From assembly GCF_009674495.1 (NCBI RefSeq), contig NZ_WKJN01000002.1:248001-312000 (forward strand): DNA of 64,000 nt, written 5' to 3'. Origin of the DNA: Duganella alba. GTDB taxonomy: Bacteria > Pseudomonadota > Gammaproteobacteria > Burkholderiales > Burkholderiaceae_D. The translations under genes and the position numbers were made by a program. Positions 28,092-38,223 of the stretch are shown here, piece after piece (positions within the stretch are counted from its first letter, which is position 1; the number at the start of each line of letters is the position of its first letter). Below the pieces are notes generated by a model that was not told where the DNA came from, did no database searches, and saw nothing but the letters and a program-made list of their open reading frames with translations.

Positions 28092-28754
28092 TTACTCCAG
28101 CGTCCAGACGTATTGCATCTGCTGCCAGCCTTCTTTCGGTACGCCGTCTTCCGTAGCCGGTTTGAAACGGCATTTGGTGATACCTGCGACGGCGGCTTTG
28201 TCCAGATCCCTGAAACCGCTCGACTTCACAACTTTCGAGTCAGCTACACGACCGTCGGCCGCAATCAGGAACGACAGCTGCACAGTGCCGGTTTCCTCAT
28301 TACGCAGCGACGACTTTGGCCATTCCGGCTTGGCGCAAGTGTTGAAGTCAACCACTGCTGCGGTACGCACACCGGTTTTAGCTGGACCAGGTGGCGCTGC
28401 CGGCGGAGCTGGCGGGGCTTTCTGGATCTCAGTGGTCGCCGGCTTCACGTTGGTCGCGTTAGCGATCGTGTTGTTCGGCGGTGGCGGCTGCTGCACGTTC
28501 ACCTCAACTGGCGGGATGAATGGCGGTGGTGGTGCCTTCATCTCTGGCGGAGGTGGCGGTGGTGGGAGCTCTTTCGGTGGAGGAGGTTTGACCTCCTCAA
28601 TGATCTTGGTCTCCACTGGTGCGACCATTTTGGCCACCAGACGTTTTCCCAAGCCCGTCACGATCCCATAAGCGACCAGGATGTGCAACAAAACGACAAT
28701 CGTAATGCCTGTAAAGTTCTTCCCGGTGCTTTTCTCGTTGTGCGTGAAATTCAT
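28092..28754 (-). CDS. tonB: TonB energy-transducing protein
   Basis: A 220-residue protein spanning the periplasm and linking the inner-membrane motor to TonB-dependent receptors. One N-terminal membrane helix (about 15-35, ITIVVLLHILVAYGIVTGL) is followed by a proline-rich arm (about 54-97, with runs such as KELPPPPPPPEMKAPPPP) and a C-terminal TonB domain (about 140-220) with SFLIAADGRVADSKVVKSSG and AVAGITKCRFKPA. An in-frame TTG seven codons upstream is possible, but the ATG at 28754 has GGAG close by and gives the standard form. First gene of the tonB-exbB-exbD-exbD-TPR operon. Confidence 0.94.
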   Translation of the reverse strand: MNFTHNEKSTGKNFTGITIVVLLHILVAYGIVTGLGKRLVAKMVAPVETKIIEEVKPPPPKELPPPPPPPEMKAPPPPFIPPVEVNVQQPPPPNNTIANATNVKPATTEIQKAPPAPPAAPPGPAKTGVRTAAVVDFNTCAKPEWPKSSLRNEETGTVQLSFLIAADGRVADSKVVKSSGFRDLDKAAVAGITKCRFKPATEDGVPKEGWQQMQYVWTLE

Positions 28755-28775
28755 GCCTGCTTTCTCCAATACCAA

Positions 28776-29273
28776 CTCTCTTTGGTGCTACTTAAACCCC
28801 AAAATGGCGACACAAAACAACAGCCGCATCCGGGACGTCGGCGAATTATACATACGAATTCTTGATTTTACATAGAATTTTCATCCCTAAAACCGGTTAA
28901 ATTTCATAGGGTTTTCCTATGTGGTAGCGCTCCCTTTGCACCGTTCTGGCTCAACGAGCAAGACTCTGCGTCGCATTTTTGGGCGGGGATGCACCACGAC
29001 GTTACTTAGTTTTCCCTTAAGGCCAAAAACGGAATTTTATGCAGGTAGCTTTATTACACACAATTGATAATTTGGCCGTAAATGTTTCTTTCATGAAATT
29101 CTTGCGGGCACTACTATACAAGTAGCCGCAGAAAAATATTGACTTCAGCAGCCCGTCATGCATCCGCGAAAAAAAACCGGGGTCAGCGCGCCGTCGCTGC
29201 CCCCGGTATCGTCTCTTGCAAAAGCCGTGCCTACTTCTCACGTCTTCCACGAAAGCACTATATATATGTTGGT
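28776..29273. other. Intergenic region between tonB and spoVR
   Basis: About 500 bases without a convincing gene. It is clearly richer in A+T than its surroundings. A minus-strand TATAAT (28845-28850) about 90 bases before tonB could be its -10 element, but no good -35 is evident. No Fur box of the standard kind was found. The spoVR terminator lies at 29168-29207. The rest holds nothing I recognise. Confidence 0.6.
29168..29207 (-). terminator. Terminator of the prkA-DUF444-spoVR operon
   Basis: On the minus strand a 13-bp stem with one mismatch (ACCGGGGGCAGCG / CGCTGACCCCGGT) begins about 65 bases after the spoVR stop and is followed by eight T residues. Confidence 0.85.
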
Positions 29274-30815
29274 CTAGAAAACGCGCCCCCGTTTCTCGCG
29301 TTTGACCTCCAGGGTACTGATGACTTCGCCGTTTGGCGCCACTGTTTCCAGATGGACGTCGAAGCCCCACAAGCGTGCAACATGCTTCAGCACCTCGCCG
29401 GCCTGCTGGTTCAGCGGACGGCGCTGGAACTGGGTATGGCGCAAGGTCAGCGCGCGGTCGTCCTGGGTGTTGACCGACCATACCTGGATGTTGGGTTCAC
29501 GGTTACCGAGATTATATTGTTCCGCCAGTTGCTGGCGCACGTATCGGTAGCCGAGGTTGTCGTGGATGGCCGAGACGTTGAGCTTCTCGTTGTTGTCGTC
29601 GTCCAGCACGGCAAAGAAGTGGAATTCGCGGATCAGCTTGGGCGACAGGTACTGGGCGATAAAGCTCTCGTCCTTGAAGTTGCGCATGGCGAAATCGAGC
29701 GTCTTGCGCCAGTCGCTGCCGGCGATGTCGGGGAACCATTCGCGGTCCTCGTCGGTCGGGTGTTCGCAGATGCGGCGGATGTCGGTCATCATGGCGAAGC
29801 CCAGCGCATACGGATTGATGCCGCTGTAGTACTGGCTGTTGACGGGCGGCTGGTAGACCACGTTGGTATGGCTCTTCAGGAACTCCATCATGAAGCCGTC
29901 GCCGATCACGCCCTCGTCGTATAACTGGTTGAGGATGGTGTAGTGCCAGAAGGTGGCCCAGCCCTCGTTCATCACCTGGGTCTGGCGCTGCGGGTAGAAG
30001 TACTGCGAGATCTTGCGCACGATGCGCACCATCTCGCGCTGCCATGGCTCCAGCAGCGGCGCGTACTTCTCGATGAAGTACAGCAGGTTTTCCTCCGGCT
30101 CGGGCGGGAAGCGCTTGACCGCCTTGGTGGTCTCTTCCTCCTCGCGGCGCGGCAGCGTGCGCCACAGGTCGTTGATCTGCGACTGCACGTAGGCCTCGCG
30201 TTCCTTCTGCCGCGCGCGCTCTTCCATCAGCGACAGCTTGGCCGGCCGCTTGTAGCGGTCGACGCCGTAGTTCTGGATCGCGTGGCAGGAGTCGAGCAGC
30301 AGCTCGACCGCGTCGATGCCGTGGCGCTGTTCGCACTCGGCGATGTAGTTCTTGGCAAACACCATGTAGTCGACGATGGCTTCGGCGTCGGTCCAGGTGC
30401 GGAACAGGTAGTTCCCCTTGAAGAAGGAGTTGTGGCCATACGCCGCATGCGCGATCACCAGCGACTGCATGGTCAGGCTGTTCTCTTCCATCAGGTAGGC
30501 GATGCAGGGATTGGAGTTGATGACGATCTCGTAGGCCAGCCCCATCTGTCCGCGCTTGTAGCCCTTCTCGGTGCTGAGGAAGTGCTTGCCGAACGACCAG
30601 TGGTTGTACGACACCGGCATGCCGACCGAGGTGTAGGCGTCCATCATCTGCTCGGCGGTGATGATCTCCAGCTGGTTCGGATACGTATCCAGCCCGAAGT
30701 TCTCGGCGACGCGGCGGATTTCCTGGTGGATCTGCTCGATCAGCTCGAAGGTCCATTCGGATTGCTCCGGCAGGGCGTTCGGGTGCTTCGGCTTCGGTGG
30801 GGTCATGTCGTTCAT
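29274..30815 (-). CDS. SpoVR family protein
   Basis: A 513-residue cytosolic protein homologous to Bacillus SpoVR and E. coli YcgB. Typical segments include WTFELIEQIHQEIRRVAENF near residue 21, NPCIAYLMEENSLTMQSLVI, AHAAYGHNSFFKGNYLF and MNEGWATFWHYTILN. Biochemical function is not established. It is third in the prkA-DUF444-spoVR set, which recurs in many proteobacteria and is linked to starvation and stress responses in enterobacteria. The start overlaps the stop of the DUF444 gene as ATGA. Confidence 0.95.
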   Translation of the reverse strand: MNDMTPPKPKHPNALPEQSEWTFELIEQIHQEIRRVAENFGLDTYPNQLEIITAEQMMDAYTSVGMPVSYNHWSFGKHFLSTEKGYKRGQMGLAYEIVINSNPCIAYLMEENSLTMQSLVIAHAAYGHNSFFKGNYLFRTWTDAEAIVDYMVFAKNYIAECEQRHGIDAVELLLDSCHAIQNYGVDRYKRPAKLSLMEERARQKEREAYVQSQINDLWRTLPRREEEETTKAVKRFPPEPEENLLYFIEKYAPLLEPWQREMVRIVRKISQYFYPQRQTQVMNEGWATFWHYTILNQLYDEGVIGDGFMMEFLKSHTNVVYQPPVNSQYYSGINPYALGFAMMTDIRRICEHPTDEDREWFPDIAGSDWRKTLDFAMRNFKDESFIAQYLSPKLIREFHFFAVLDDDNNEKLNVSAIHDNLGYRYVRQQLAEQYNLGNREPNIQVWSVNTQDDRALTLRHTQFQRRPLNQQAGEVLKHVARLWGFDVHLETVAPNGEVISTLEVKREKRGRVF

Positions 30816-32080
30816 TTTGGCTGCTTCTTGAACAGTTCACGGAACACCGGATAGATGTCGGCCGGCGTGACGATTTTCTGCATGGCGAAATGCGGATGGT
30901 GATCCGGCACCTGCGAATACTGCTCCCACAGGTTTTGCGGCGGGCCGTCGGTGATCTCGACGTAGGTGTAGTATTGCACCTTGGGCATGATGGTGTTGAC
31001 CAGCAGCTGGCGGCACAGCACCGAGTCGTTGTCCCAGTTGTCGCCGTCCGAGGCCTGGGCCACGTAGGCGTTGTAGCTGCCGGCGCCGTAGCGTTCGTCG
31101 ATGACCTTGTCGAGCAGGTGCAGCGCCGACGACACCACCGTGCCGCCCGATTCGCGCGAATGGAAGAATTCCTCCTCGTCCACCTCGGCCGCCGCCGTGT
31201 GGTGGCGGATGAACACCACCTCGATCTTGTCGTACACGCGTTTGAGGAACAGGTACAGCAAAATGAAGAAGCGCTTGGCGGTGTCCTTGCGCGTTTCGTC
31301 CATCGAACCGGAGACGTCCATGATGCAGAACATCACCGCCTGCGTCATCGGCTTCGGCACCTTGACGCGGTTGGTGTAGCGCAGGTCGAACGGATCGATG
31401 TAGGGAATCGCCAGGATGCGCGTGTGCAGGTGGTGGATCAGTTTCTTCAGTTCGACCACGCGCGGGTCCTGCAGCGGCACGCCTTCAAGCAGCAGCGTTT
31501 CCAGTTCGCGCTCGGCCTCGGCCACGCGCTTGCGCGACGGCCCGCCGACCGCGATGCGCCGGCCCAGCGCGCCGCGCAGCGAGCGCAGCACGTGGATGTT
31601 GGACGGCGTGCCGGACATGTTGTAGCCGGCGCGCTGGTTCTTGAAGTCGGTGCTGGCGGTCAGCTGCGTCTTGACCATGTGCGGCAGTTCCAGGTCTTCG
31701 AAGAAGTAGTTCATGAACTCTTCGCGCGACAGCTCGAAGATGAAATCGTCCTCGGTCATCTGGTCGCTGTTGCCGGCCTTGCCGCGGCCGGAGCCGGCGC
31801 CGCCTTTGGGGCGGTTGATCTGGTCGCCTTTCTGGTATTCCTGGTTGCCGGGATTGACCACCTCCCACACGCCGCCGTGGGCGTGGCCGAACGACGGCTC
31901 GCTCACATCCTTGACCGGGATGGAGACTTTTTCGCCGTTCTCGACGTCGGTGATGGAACGGCCCTTGATGGCGCGGCCCACCGCGTCCTTGATCTGCGAT
32001 TTATAGCGCCGCAAGAAGCGCTCGCGGTTGACTGCGGACTTGTTCTTGCCCTGCAAACGTCGGTCGATGAGGTAAGTCAA
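30812..32080 (-). CDS. DUF444 (YeaH/YhbH) family protein, TTG start
   Basis: A 422-residue protein matching E. coli YeaH along its length (family start M-T-x-x-I-D-R-R-L-x-G-K-N-K-S). A von Willebrand factor A-like domain in the C-terminal half carries the MIDAS motif DVSGSMD (D-x-S-x-S) and YIEITDGPPQ-like end segments (here TYVEITDGPPQNLWEQY). The start codon is TTG at 32080, supported by a perfect AGGAGG 6-7 bases upstream and by the exact family N-terminus; no ATG lies nearby. It is thought to act with PrkA, as in the yeaG-yeaH pair; mechanism unknown. 66 bases follow prkA before it. Confidence 0.94.
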   Translation of the reverse strand: MTYLIDRRLQGKNKSAVNRERFLRRYKSQIKDAVGRAIKGRSITDVENGEKVSIPVKDVSEPSFGHAHGGVWEVVNPGNQEYQKGDQINRPKGGAGSGRGKAGNSDQMTEDDFIFELSREEFMNYFFEDLELPHMVKTQLTASTDFKNQRAGYNMSGTPSNIHVLRSLRGALGRRIAVGGPSRKRVAEAERELETLLLEGVPLQDPRVVELKKLIHHLHTRILAIPYIDPFDLRYTNRVKVPKPMTQAVMFCIMDVSGSMDETRKDTAKRFFILLYLFLKRVYDKIEVVFIRHHTAAAEVDEEEFFHSRESGGTVVSSALHLLDKVIDERYGAGSYNAYVAQASDGDNWDNDSVLCRQLLVNTIMPKVQYYTYVEITDGPPQNLWEQYSQVPDHHPHFAMQKIVTPADIYPVFRELFKKQPK

Positions 32081-32146
32081 AAGATGCCTCCTGCTGCTAT
32101 TGGTCGGCGCCGCGCCACCCGTGCACAGGTGGCGCGCAAGTACTGC

Positions 32147-34069
32147 TTAGGACGACTTCCTCACGCGCAGATACCATTCGCACAGCAAGCGCACTTGCTT
32201 GGCCGTGTAGCCTTTTTCCACCATGCGCGCGACGAAGTCGGCGTGCTTGTTGGCGTCTTCCGCGCTGGCCTTGGCGTTGAACGAAATCACCGGCAGCAGT
32301 TCTTCCGTATTCGAGAACATCTTCTTCTCGATCACGGTGCGGAATTTCTCGTAGCTGGTCCAGGCCGGATTCTTCCCGCCATTATTAGCGCGCGCCCGCA
32401 GTCCGAAGTTGACAATCTCGTTGCGGAAATCCTTGGGATTCGAAATGCCGGCCGGCTTCTCGATTTTTTCCAGCTCGTTGTTCAGCGACTCGCGGTCGAA
32501 GCTCTCGCCGGTGTCCGGATCGCGGTATTCCTGGTCCTGTATCCAGAAGTCGGCAAAGGTCACGTAGCGGTCGAAGATATTCTGGCCGTACTCGGAATAC
32601 GATTCCAGGTAAGCGGTCTGGATTTCCTTGCCGATGAATTCGACGTAGCGCTGCGCCAGGTGCTCCTTGATGTAGGAGAAGTATTTCTGTTCCAGTTCAG
32701 GCGGGAACTGCTCGCGCTCGACCTGCTGCTCCAGCACGTACAGCAGGTGCACCGGATTGGCCGCCACTTCGGTATTGTCGAAGTTAAACACCTTGGACAG
32801 GATCTTGAACGCGAAGCGCGTCGACAGTCCGTTCATGCCTTCGTCCACGCCGGCGTAGTCGACGTACTCGTGCAGCGACTTGGCTTTCGGATCGGTGTCC
32901 TTCAGGTTCTCGCCGTCGTACACCAGCATCTTGCTGAAGATGCTGGAGTTCTCCGGATCCTTCAGCCGCGACAAAATGGCGAACTGCGACATCATGCGCA
33001 AGGTGCCCGGCGCGCACGGCGCCGCCGCCAGCGAGGAATTGGCCAGCAGCTTGTCGTAGATCTTGATCTCGTCGGTCACGCGCAGGCAGTACGGCACTTT
33101 GACGATGTAGATCCGGTCGAGGAAAGCCTCGTTGTTGCGGTTGTTCTTGAATGATTTCCACTCGGACTCATTCGAGTGCGCCAGGATCACGCCGTCGAAC
33201 GGAATCGCACCGAAGCCTTCCGTCCCTTTGTAGTTGCCTTCCTGGGTGGCGGTCAGCAGCGGATGCAGCACCTTGATCGGCGCCTTGAACATCTCGACGA
33301 ATTCCATCAGGCCCTGGTTGGCCAGGCACAGGCCGCCCGAGTAGCTGTAGGCGTCCGGATCGTCCTGCGAATAGTCTTCCAGCTTGCGGATATCGACCTT
33401 GCCGACCAGCGAGGAAATATCCTGGTTGTTTTCGTCGCCCGGTTCGGTCTTGGAAATGGCGACCTGCTTCAGCACGGAAGGGTAGCGGCGCACCACGCGG
33501 AACTGGTTGATGTCGCCATTGAATTCGTGCAGGCGCTTGACCGCCCATGGACTCGGGATGTTGCGCAGGTAGCGGCGCGGAATGCCGTAGTCTTCTTCCA
33601 GGATGACGCCGTCCTCGTCCTCGTTGAACAGGCCCAGCGGCGATTCATTCACCGGCGAACCCTTCAGGCAGTAGAAGGGCACGTGCTCCATCAGCGACTT
33701 GAGCTTCTCGGCGATCGACGATTTGCCGCCGCCCACCGGACCGAGCAGATACAGGATCTGCTTGCGTTCCTCCAGGCCCTGCGCGGCGTGACGGAAGTAG
33801 GACACCACTTGCTCGATCACTTCCTCGGTGCCGTAGAACTCGCGGAAGGCCGGATAGATCTTGATTACCTTGTTGCCGAAGATGCGCGACAGCCGCGTGT
33901 CGTTGCGTGTGTCGATCAGGGTCGGTTCGCCGATGGCGGCCAGCATGCGCTCGGCGGCGCTGGCGTAGGTAAGCCGGTCTTTCTTGCAAAGTTCGAGATA
34001 TTCCTTCATGGACATCTCTTCTTCTTTGGTCCGTTCGTATCGTGCGGCGTAGTTGTCAAAAATGGTCAT
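32147..34069 (-). CDS. prkA: PrkA-type serine protein kinase (YeaG)
   Basis: A 640-residue cytosolic protein close to E. coli YeaG (644). The N-terminal AAA-like domain has the Walker A motif GPVGGGKSS (about 109-117) and a Walker B region, and the C-terminal PrkA domain resembles kinases. YeaG is a stress-related kinase in E. coli, acting under nitrogen starvation and stationary phase. The ATG at 34069 is chosen over an in-frame codon 12 residues upstream because AAGGA lies 8 bases before it and the protein then starts MTIFDNYAARYERTKEEEMS, the family N-terminus. First gene of the operon with DUF444 and spoVR. No sigma-54 site was recognised upstream. Confidence 0.95.
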   Translation of the reverse strand: MTIFDNYAARYERTKEEEMSMKEYLELCKKDRLTYASAAERMLAAIGEPTLIDTRNDTRLSRIFGNKVIKIYPAFREFYGTEEVIEQVVSYFRHAAQGLEERKQILYLLGPVGGGKSSIAEKLKSLMEHVPFYCLKGSPVNESPLGLFNEDEDGVILEEDYGIPRRYLRNIPSPWAVKRLHEFNGDINQFRVVRRYPSVLKQVAISKTEPGDENNQDISSLVGKVDIRKLEDYSQDDPDAYSYSGGLCLANQGLMEFVEMFKAPIKVLHPLLTATQEGNYKGTEGFGAIPFDGVILAHSNESEWKSFKNNRNNEAFLDRIYIVKVPYCLRVTDEIKIYDKLLANSSLAAAPCAPGTLRMMSQFAILSRLKDPENSSIFSKMLVYDGENLKDTDPKAKSLHEYVDYAGVDEGMNGLSTRFAFKILSKVFNFDNTEVAANPVHLLYVLEQQVEREQFPPELEQKYFSYIKEHLAQRYVEFIGKEIQTAYLESYSEYGQNIFDRYVTFADFWIQDQEYRDPDTGESFDRESLNNELEKIEKPAGISNPKDFRNEIVNFGLRARANNGGKNPAWTSYEKFRTVIEKKMFSNTEELLPVISFNAKASAEDANKHADFVARMVEKGYTAKQVRLLCEWYLRVRKSS

Positions 34070-35517
<1,448 letters not shown>

Positions 35518-35529
35518 AACCCAGAGGCT

Positions 35530-35559
35530 GGGGTCTGACCCCATGCGGGGTCAGACCCC
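35530..35559. repeat. GGGGTCTGACCCC / GGGGTCAGACCCC palindrome, copy 3
   Basis: The same two 13-base inverted arms as at 3319 and 15749, separated by ATGC. It starts 12 bases after the stop of the deaminase gene and ends about 100 bases before the permease start, again in a terminator-like place. Confidence 0.85.
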
Positions 35560-35655
35560 TAGTCCTTGATGTGCGGGGCTAAACGGTTTCCGCGTGCGTT
35601 GAAGAGCCGTATCCATCTGCGCCTTTGGGGTGCGGGTTTCCAACCCAAGATTATT

Positions 35656-38193
35656 ATGCTTAAACTTGCCCTGAAAATGACCGCCCGCGACTGGCGCGCC
35701 GGCCAGCTCCGCTTCCTGCTGATCGCGCTCACCGTCGCCGTGGCCGCCTTGTCCGCCACCGGCTTCTTCATCGACCGCCTGCGCAGCGGGTTGGACCGCG
35801 ACGCCCACCAGCTCCTCGGCGCCGACGCCGTCATCAGCGCCGATCTCCCGATCCGCGCCGCATGGCGCGCCGAAGCCCTCAAACGCGGCCTGACCGTCAC
35901 CGACACCGTCACCTTCCCCAGCATGGCCCAAGCCGGCGAGGGCGACGATTCCAACGCCATGCTGTCGGCCCTGAAAGCCGTCGGCCCCGGCTACCCGCTG
36001 CGCGGCAAAGTCAAGATCACCACCAACGCCGCCCAGGCCGAACAAAGCATCGGCACGCCCGCAACGACCGTTCCATCCCCTGGCACCGTGTGGATTGAGC
36101 CCGGCCTGCTGGGCAGCCTGAAAACCAGCATCGGCCAGCAGCTCAAGCTGGGCGACAAAACCTTCACCGTCACCCAGCTGATCGCCGCCGAACCCGACCG
36201 CGGCGCCAACTTCCTGGCCTTCGCGCCGCGCGTGATGTTCGCCTTGCAGGATCTGGAAGCGACCAACCTGATCCAGCCCGGCTCGCGCGTCAATTACCGC
36301 CTGCTGATCGGCGCGCCGCCGGCGCTGAAGAACGGCGCCGCCGTCGCCACGGCCTACCAGGAGTGGGTGCAGGCACAAATCAAGACTGGCAACATCAAGG
36401 GCGTGCGCGTCGAGTCGCTGGAAAACGGACGTCCTGAAATGCAAACCACGCTGGACCGCGCGGACCGCTTCCTGTCGCTGGTCGGCCTGCTGTCGGCGAT
36501 GCTGGCGGCGGTGGCCGTGGCGATGGCGGCGCGCCGCTTCATGCAGCGCCACCTCGACGCCTGCGCCATGCTGCGCTGCCTCGGCCTGACGCAGAACCAG
36601 GTCACGCTGATGTACCTGATCGAATTCCTGCTGGTCGGCCTGCTGGGCAGCGCCATGGGCGTGGCGGTCGGTTTCGGCGGCCACTACGTGCTGCTGGAGG
36701 TGCTTGGCTCGCTGGTGTCGGCCGAACTGCCGGCGCCGACCATCTACCCGGCGCTGCAAGGCATGGCGATCGGCATCCTGCTGCTGGCCGCCTTCGCGCT
36801 GCCGCCTATCCTGCAACTGCGCAAAGTGCCGCATAACCGCGTGATCCGCCGCGAACAGGATGCGCCGCAAGTCGGCGCGCTGGCCACCTACGGCTTCGGC
36901 ATGCTGGGCTTTGTCGCGCTGCTGCTGTGGCAGGCGGGCGATGCGACCATGGCCTTGTACACGGCGCTGGGCTTCCTCGGCGCGTTCGCGGTGTTTGCGC
37001 TGGTCGCCTGGCTGGGATTGCGCTCCCTGCGTTCGCTGCGCGGCGCGGTCGACCATCAAAGCTGGCGCTTCGCCGTCACCTCGCTGCAGCGCCGGCCCGG
37101 CGCCACCATCGTGCAGGTGGTGTCGCTGGCGCTGGGCATGATGGCGCTGCTGGTGCTGACCGTGGTGCGCGGCGACCTGATGACCGCCTGGCGCAACGCC
37201 ACGCCGCCGGATGCGCCGAACCGCTTCATCATCAACATCCAGCCCGAGCAGCAGCAGGAAATCGCCAGGCGCCTGCAGGCGGCGGGCGTGAATTACGCGC
37301 CGCAATATCCGATGATACGCGGCCGCCTGAGCGCCGTGAACGGCAAGCCGGTCACCGCCGACACCTACACCGAAGACCGCGCCAAGGGGCTGGCCGACCG
37401 CGAATTCAACGTCTCCACCATGGCGCACATGCAGGCCGAGAACGAGATCAGCGCCGGCAAATGGTTCGAGGACAAGCCGGGCCAGGCCGAAGCCTCGGTG
37501 GAAGAGGGCATCGCCAAAACGCTGCGCTGGAAGCTGGGCGACAAGCTGCGCTTCGACATCGCCGGTGCGCCGGTGGAGGTGACCATCACCAGCCTGCGCA
37601 AGCTGGACTGGGGCTCGATGCGCGTCAACTTCTTCGTCATCATCAATCCGGCGGCGATGACCGAGATTTCGCAAAGCTGGATCACCGCCTTCCACCTGCC
37701 GCAAGGCCAGGGCGCGGTGATGAATGCGTTGACGCGTGACTTCCCCAACCTGACCATCGTCGATGTCGGCGGCATCCTGCGCCAGGTGCAGGCGGTGCTG
37801 GACCAGGTGGTGACCGCCGTGGAGTTCCTGTTCATCTTCACGCTGGCTTCGGGCGTGCTGGTGCTGTACGCGGCGCTGATGGGTTCCCAGGATGAGCGCA
37901 CGCGCGAGGCGGGCCTGCTGCGCGCGCTGGGCGCGACCCGCAAGCAGCTGTCGCAGGCGCAGATGATCGAGTTCACGCTGGTGGGCGCCTTGTCCGGCGT
38001 GCTGGCGGCGACCGGCGCGGCCACCATGGGCTGGGCGCTGGCCACCTACCAGTTCAAGTTCGCATGGAGCTTCAGTCCCGTGGTGTGGCTGGTTGGCCTG
38101 GTGGCGGGCGCGCTGTGCGCCATCGCCGGCGGCTGGCTGGGCCTGCGCAACGTGCTGCGCCAGCCGCCGCTGCAAACCTTGCGCGAAGCCTGA
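35656..38193 (+). CDS. FtsX-like ABC transporter permease (YbbP type)
   Basis: An 845-residue inner-membrane protein with two FtsX-type permease modules, like E. coli YbbP. A first helix (about 13-38), a periplasmic domain of about 230 residues, three helices (about 270-385), a pair in the middle, a second periplasmic domain (about 520-700) and a last set of three helices (about 715-840) are visible. The ending RNVLRQPPLQTLR is characteristic of this group. YbbP works with the ATPase YbbA in E. coli; no ATPase gene is adjacent here. The ATG at 35656 is chosen since upstream codons encode nothing family-like, although its Shine-Dalgarno is weak. Confidence 0.88.
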   Translation: MLKLALKMTARDWRAGQLRFLLIALTVAVAALSATGFFIDRLRSGLDRDAHQLLGADAVISADLPIRAAWRAEALKRGLTVTDTVTFPSMAQAGEGDDSNAMLSALKAVGPGYPLRGKVKITTNAAQAEQSIGTPATTVPSPGTVWIEPGLLGSLKTSIGQQLKLGDKTFTVTQLIAAEPDRGANFLAFAPRVMFALQDLEATNLIQPGSRVNYRLLIGAPPALKNGAAVATAYQEWVQAQIKTGNIKGVRVESLENGRPEMQTTLDRADRFLSLVGLLSAMLAAVAVAMAARRFMQRHLDACAMLRCLGLTQNQVTLMYLIEFLLVGLLGSAMGVAVGFGGHYVLLEVLGSLVSAELPAPTIYPALQGMAIGILLLAAFALPPILQLRKVPHNRVIRREQDAPQVGALATYGFGMLGFVALLLWQAGDATMALYTALGFLGAFAVFALVAWLGLRSLRSLRGAVDHQSWRFAVTSLQRRPGATIVQVVSLALGMMALLVLTVVRGDLMTAWRNATPPDAPNRFIINIQPEQQQEIARRLQAAGVNYAPQYPMIRGRLSAVNGKPVTADTYTEDRAKGLADREFNVSTMAHMQAENEISAGKWFEDKPGQAEASVEEGIAKTLRWKLGDKLRFDIAGAPVEVTITSLRKLDWGSMRVNFFVIINPAAMTEISQSWITAFHLPQGQGAVMNALTRDFPNLTIVDVGGILRQVQAVLDQVVTAVEFLFIFTLASGVLVLYAALMGSQDERTREAGLLRALGATRKQLSQAQMIEFTLVGALSGVLAATGAATMGWALATYQFKFAWSFSPVVWLVGLVAGALCAIAGGWLGLRNVLRQPPLQTLREA

Positions 38194-38223
38194 CCCGCCG
38201 TCACTCCCGCGCGGGGACGTCGG

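Noticed and set aside
35551..38175. A long minus-strand open frame opposite the FtsX-like permease
   Set aside because: The permease shows membrane helices and a family ending; the opposite strand gives only low-complexity sequence.
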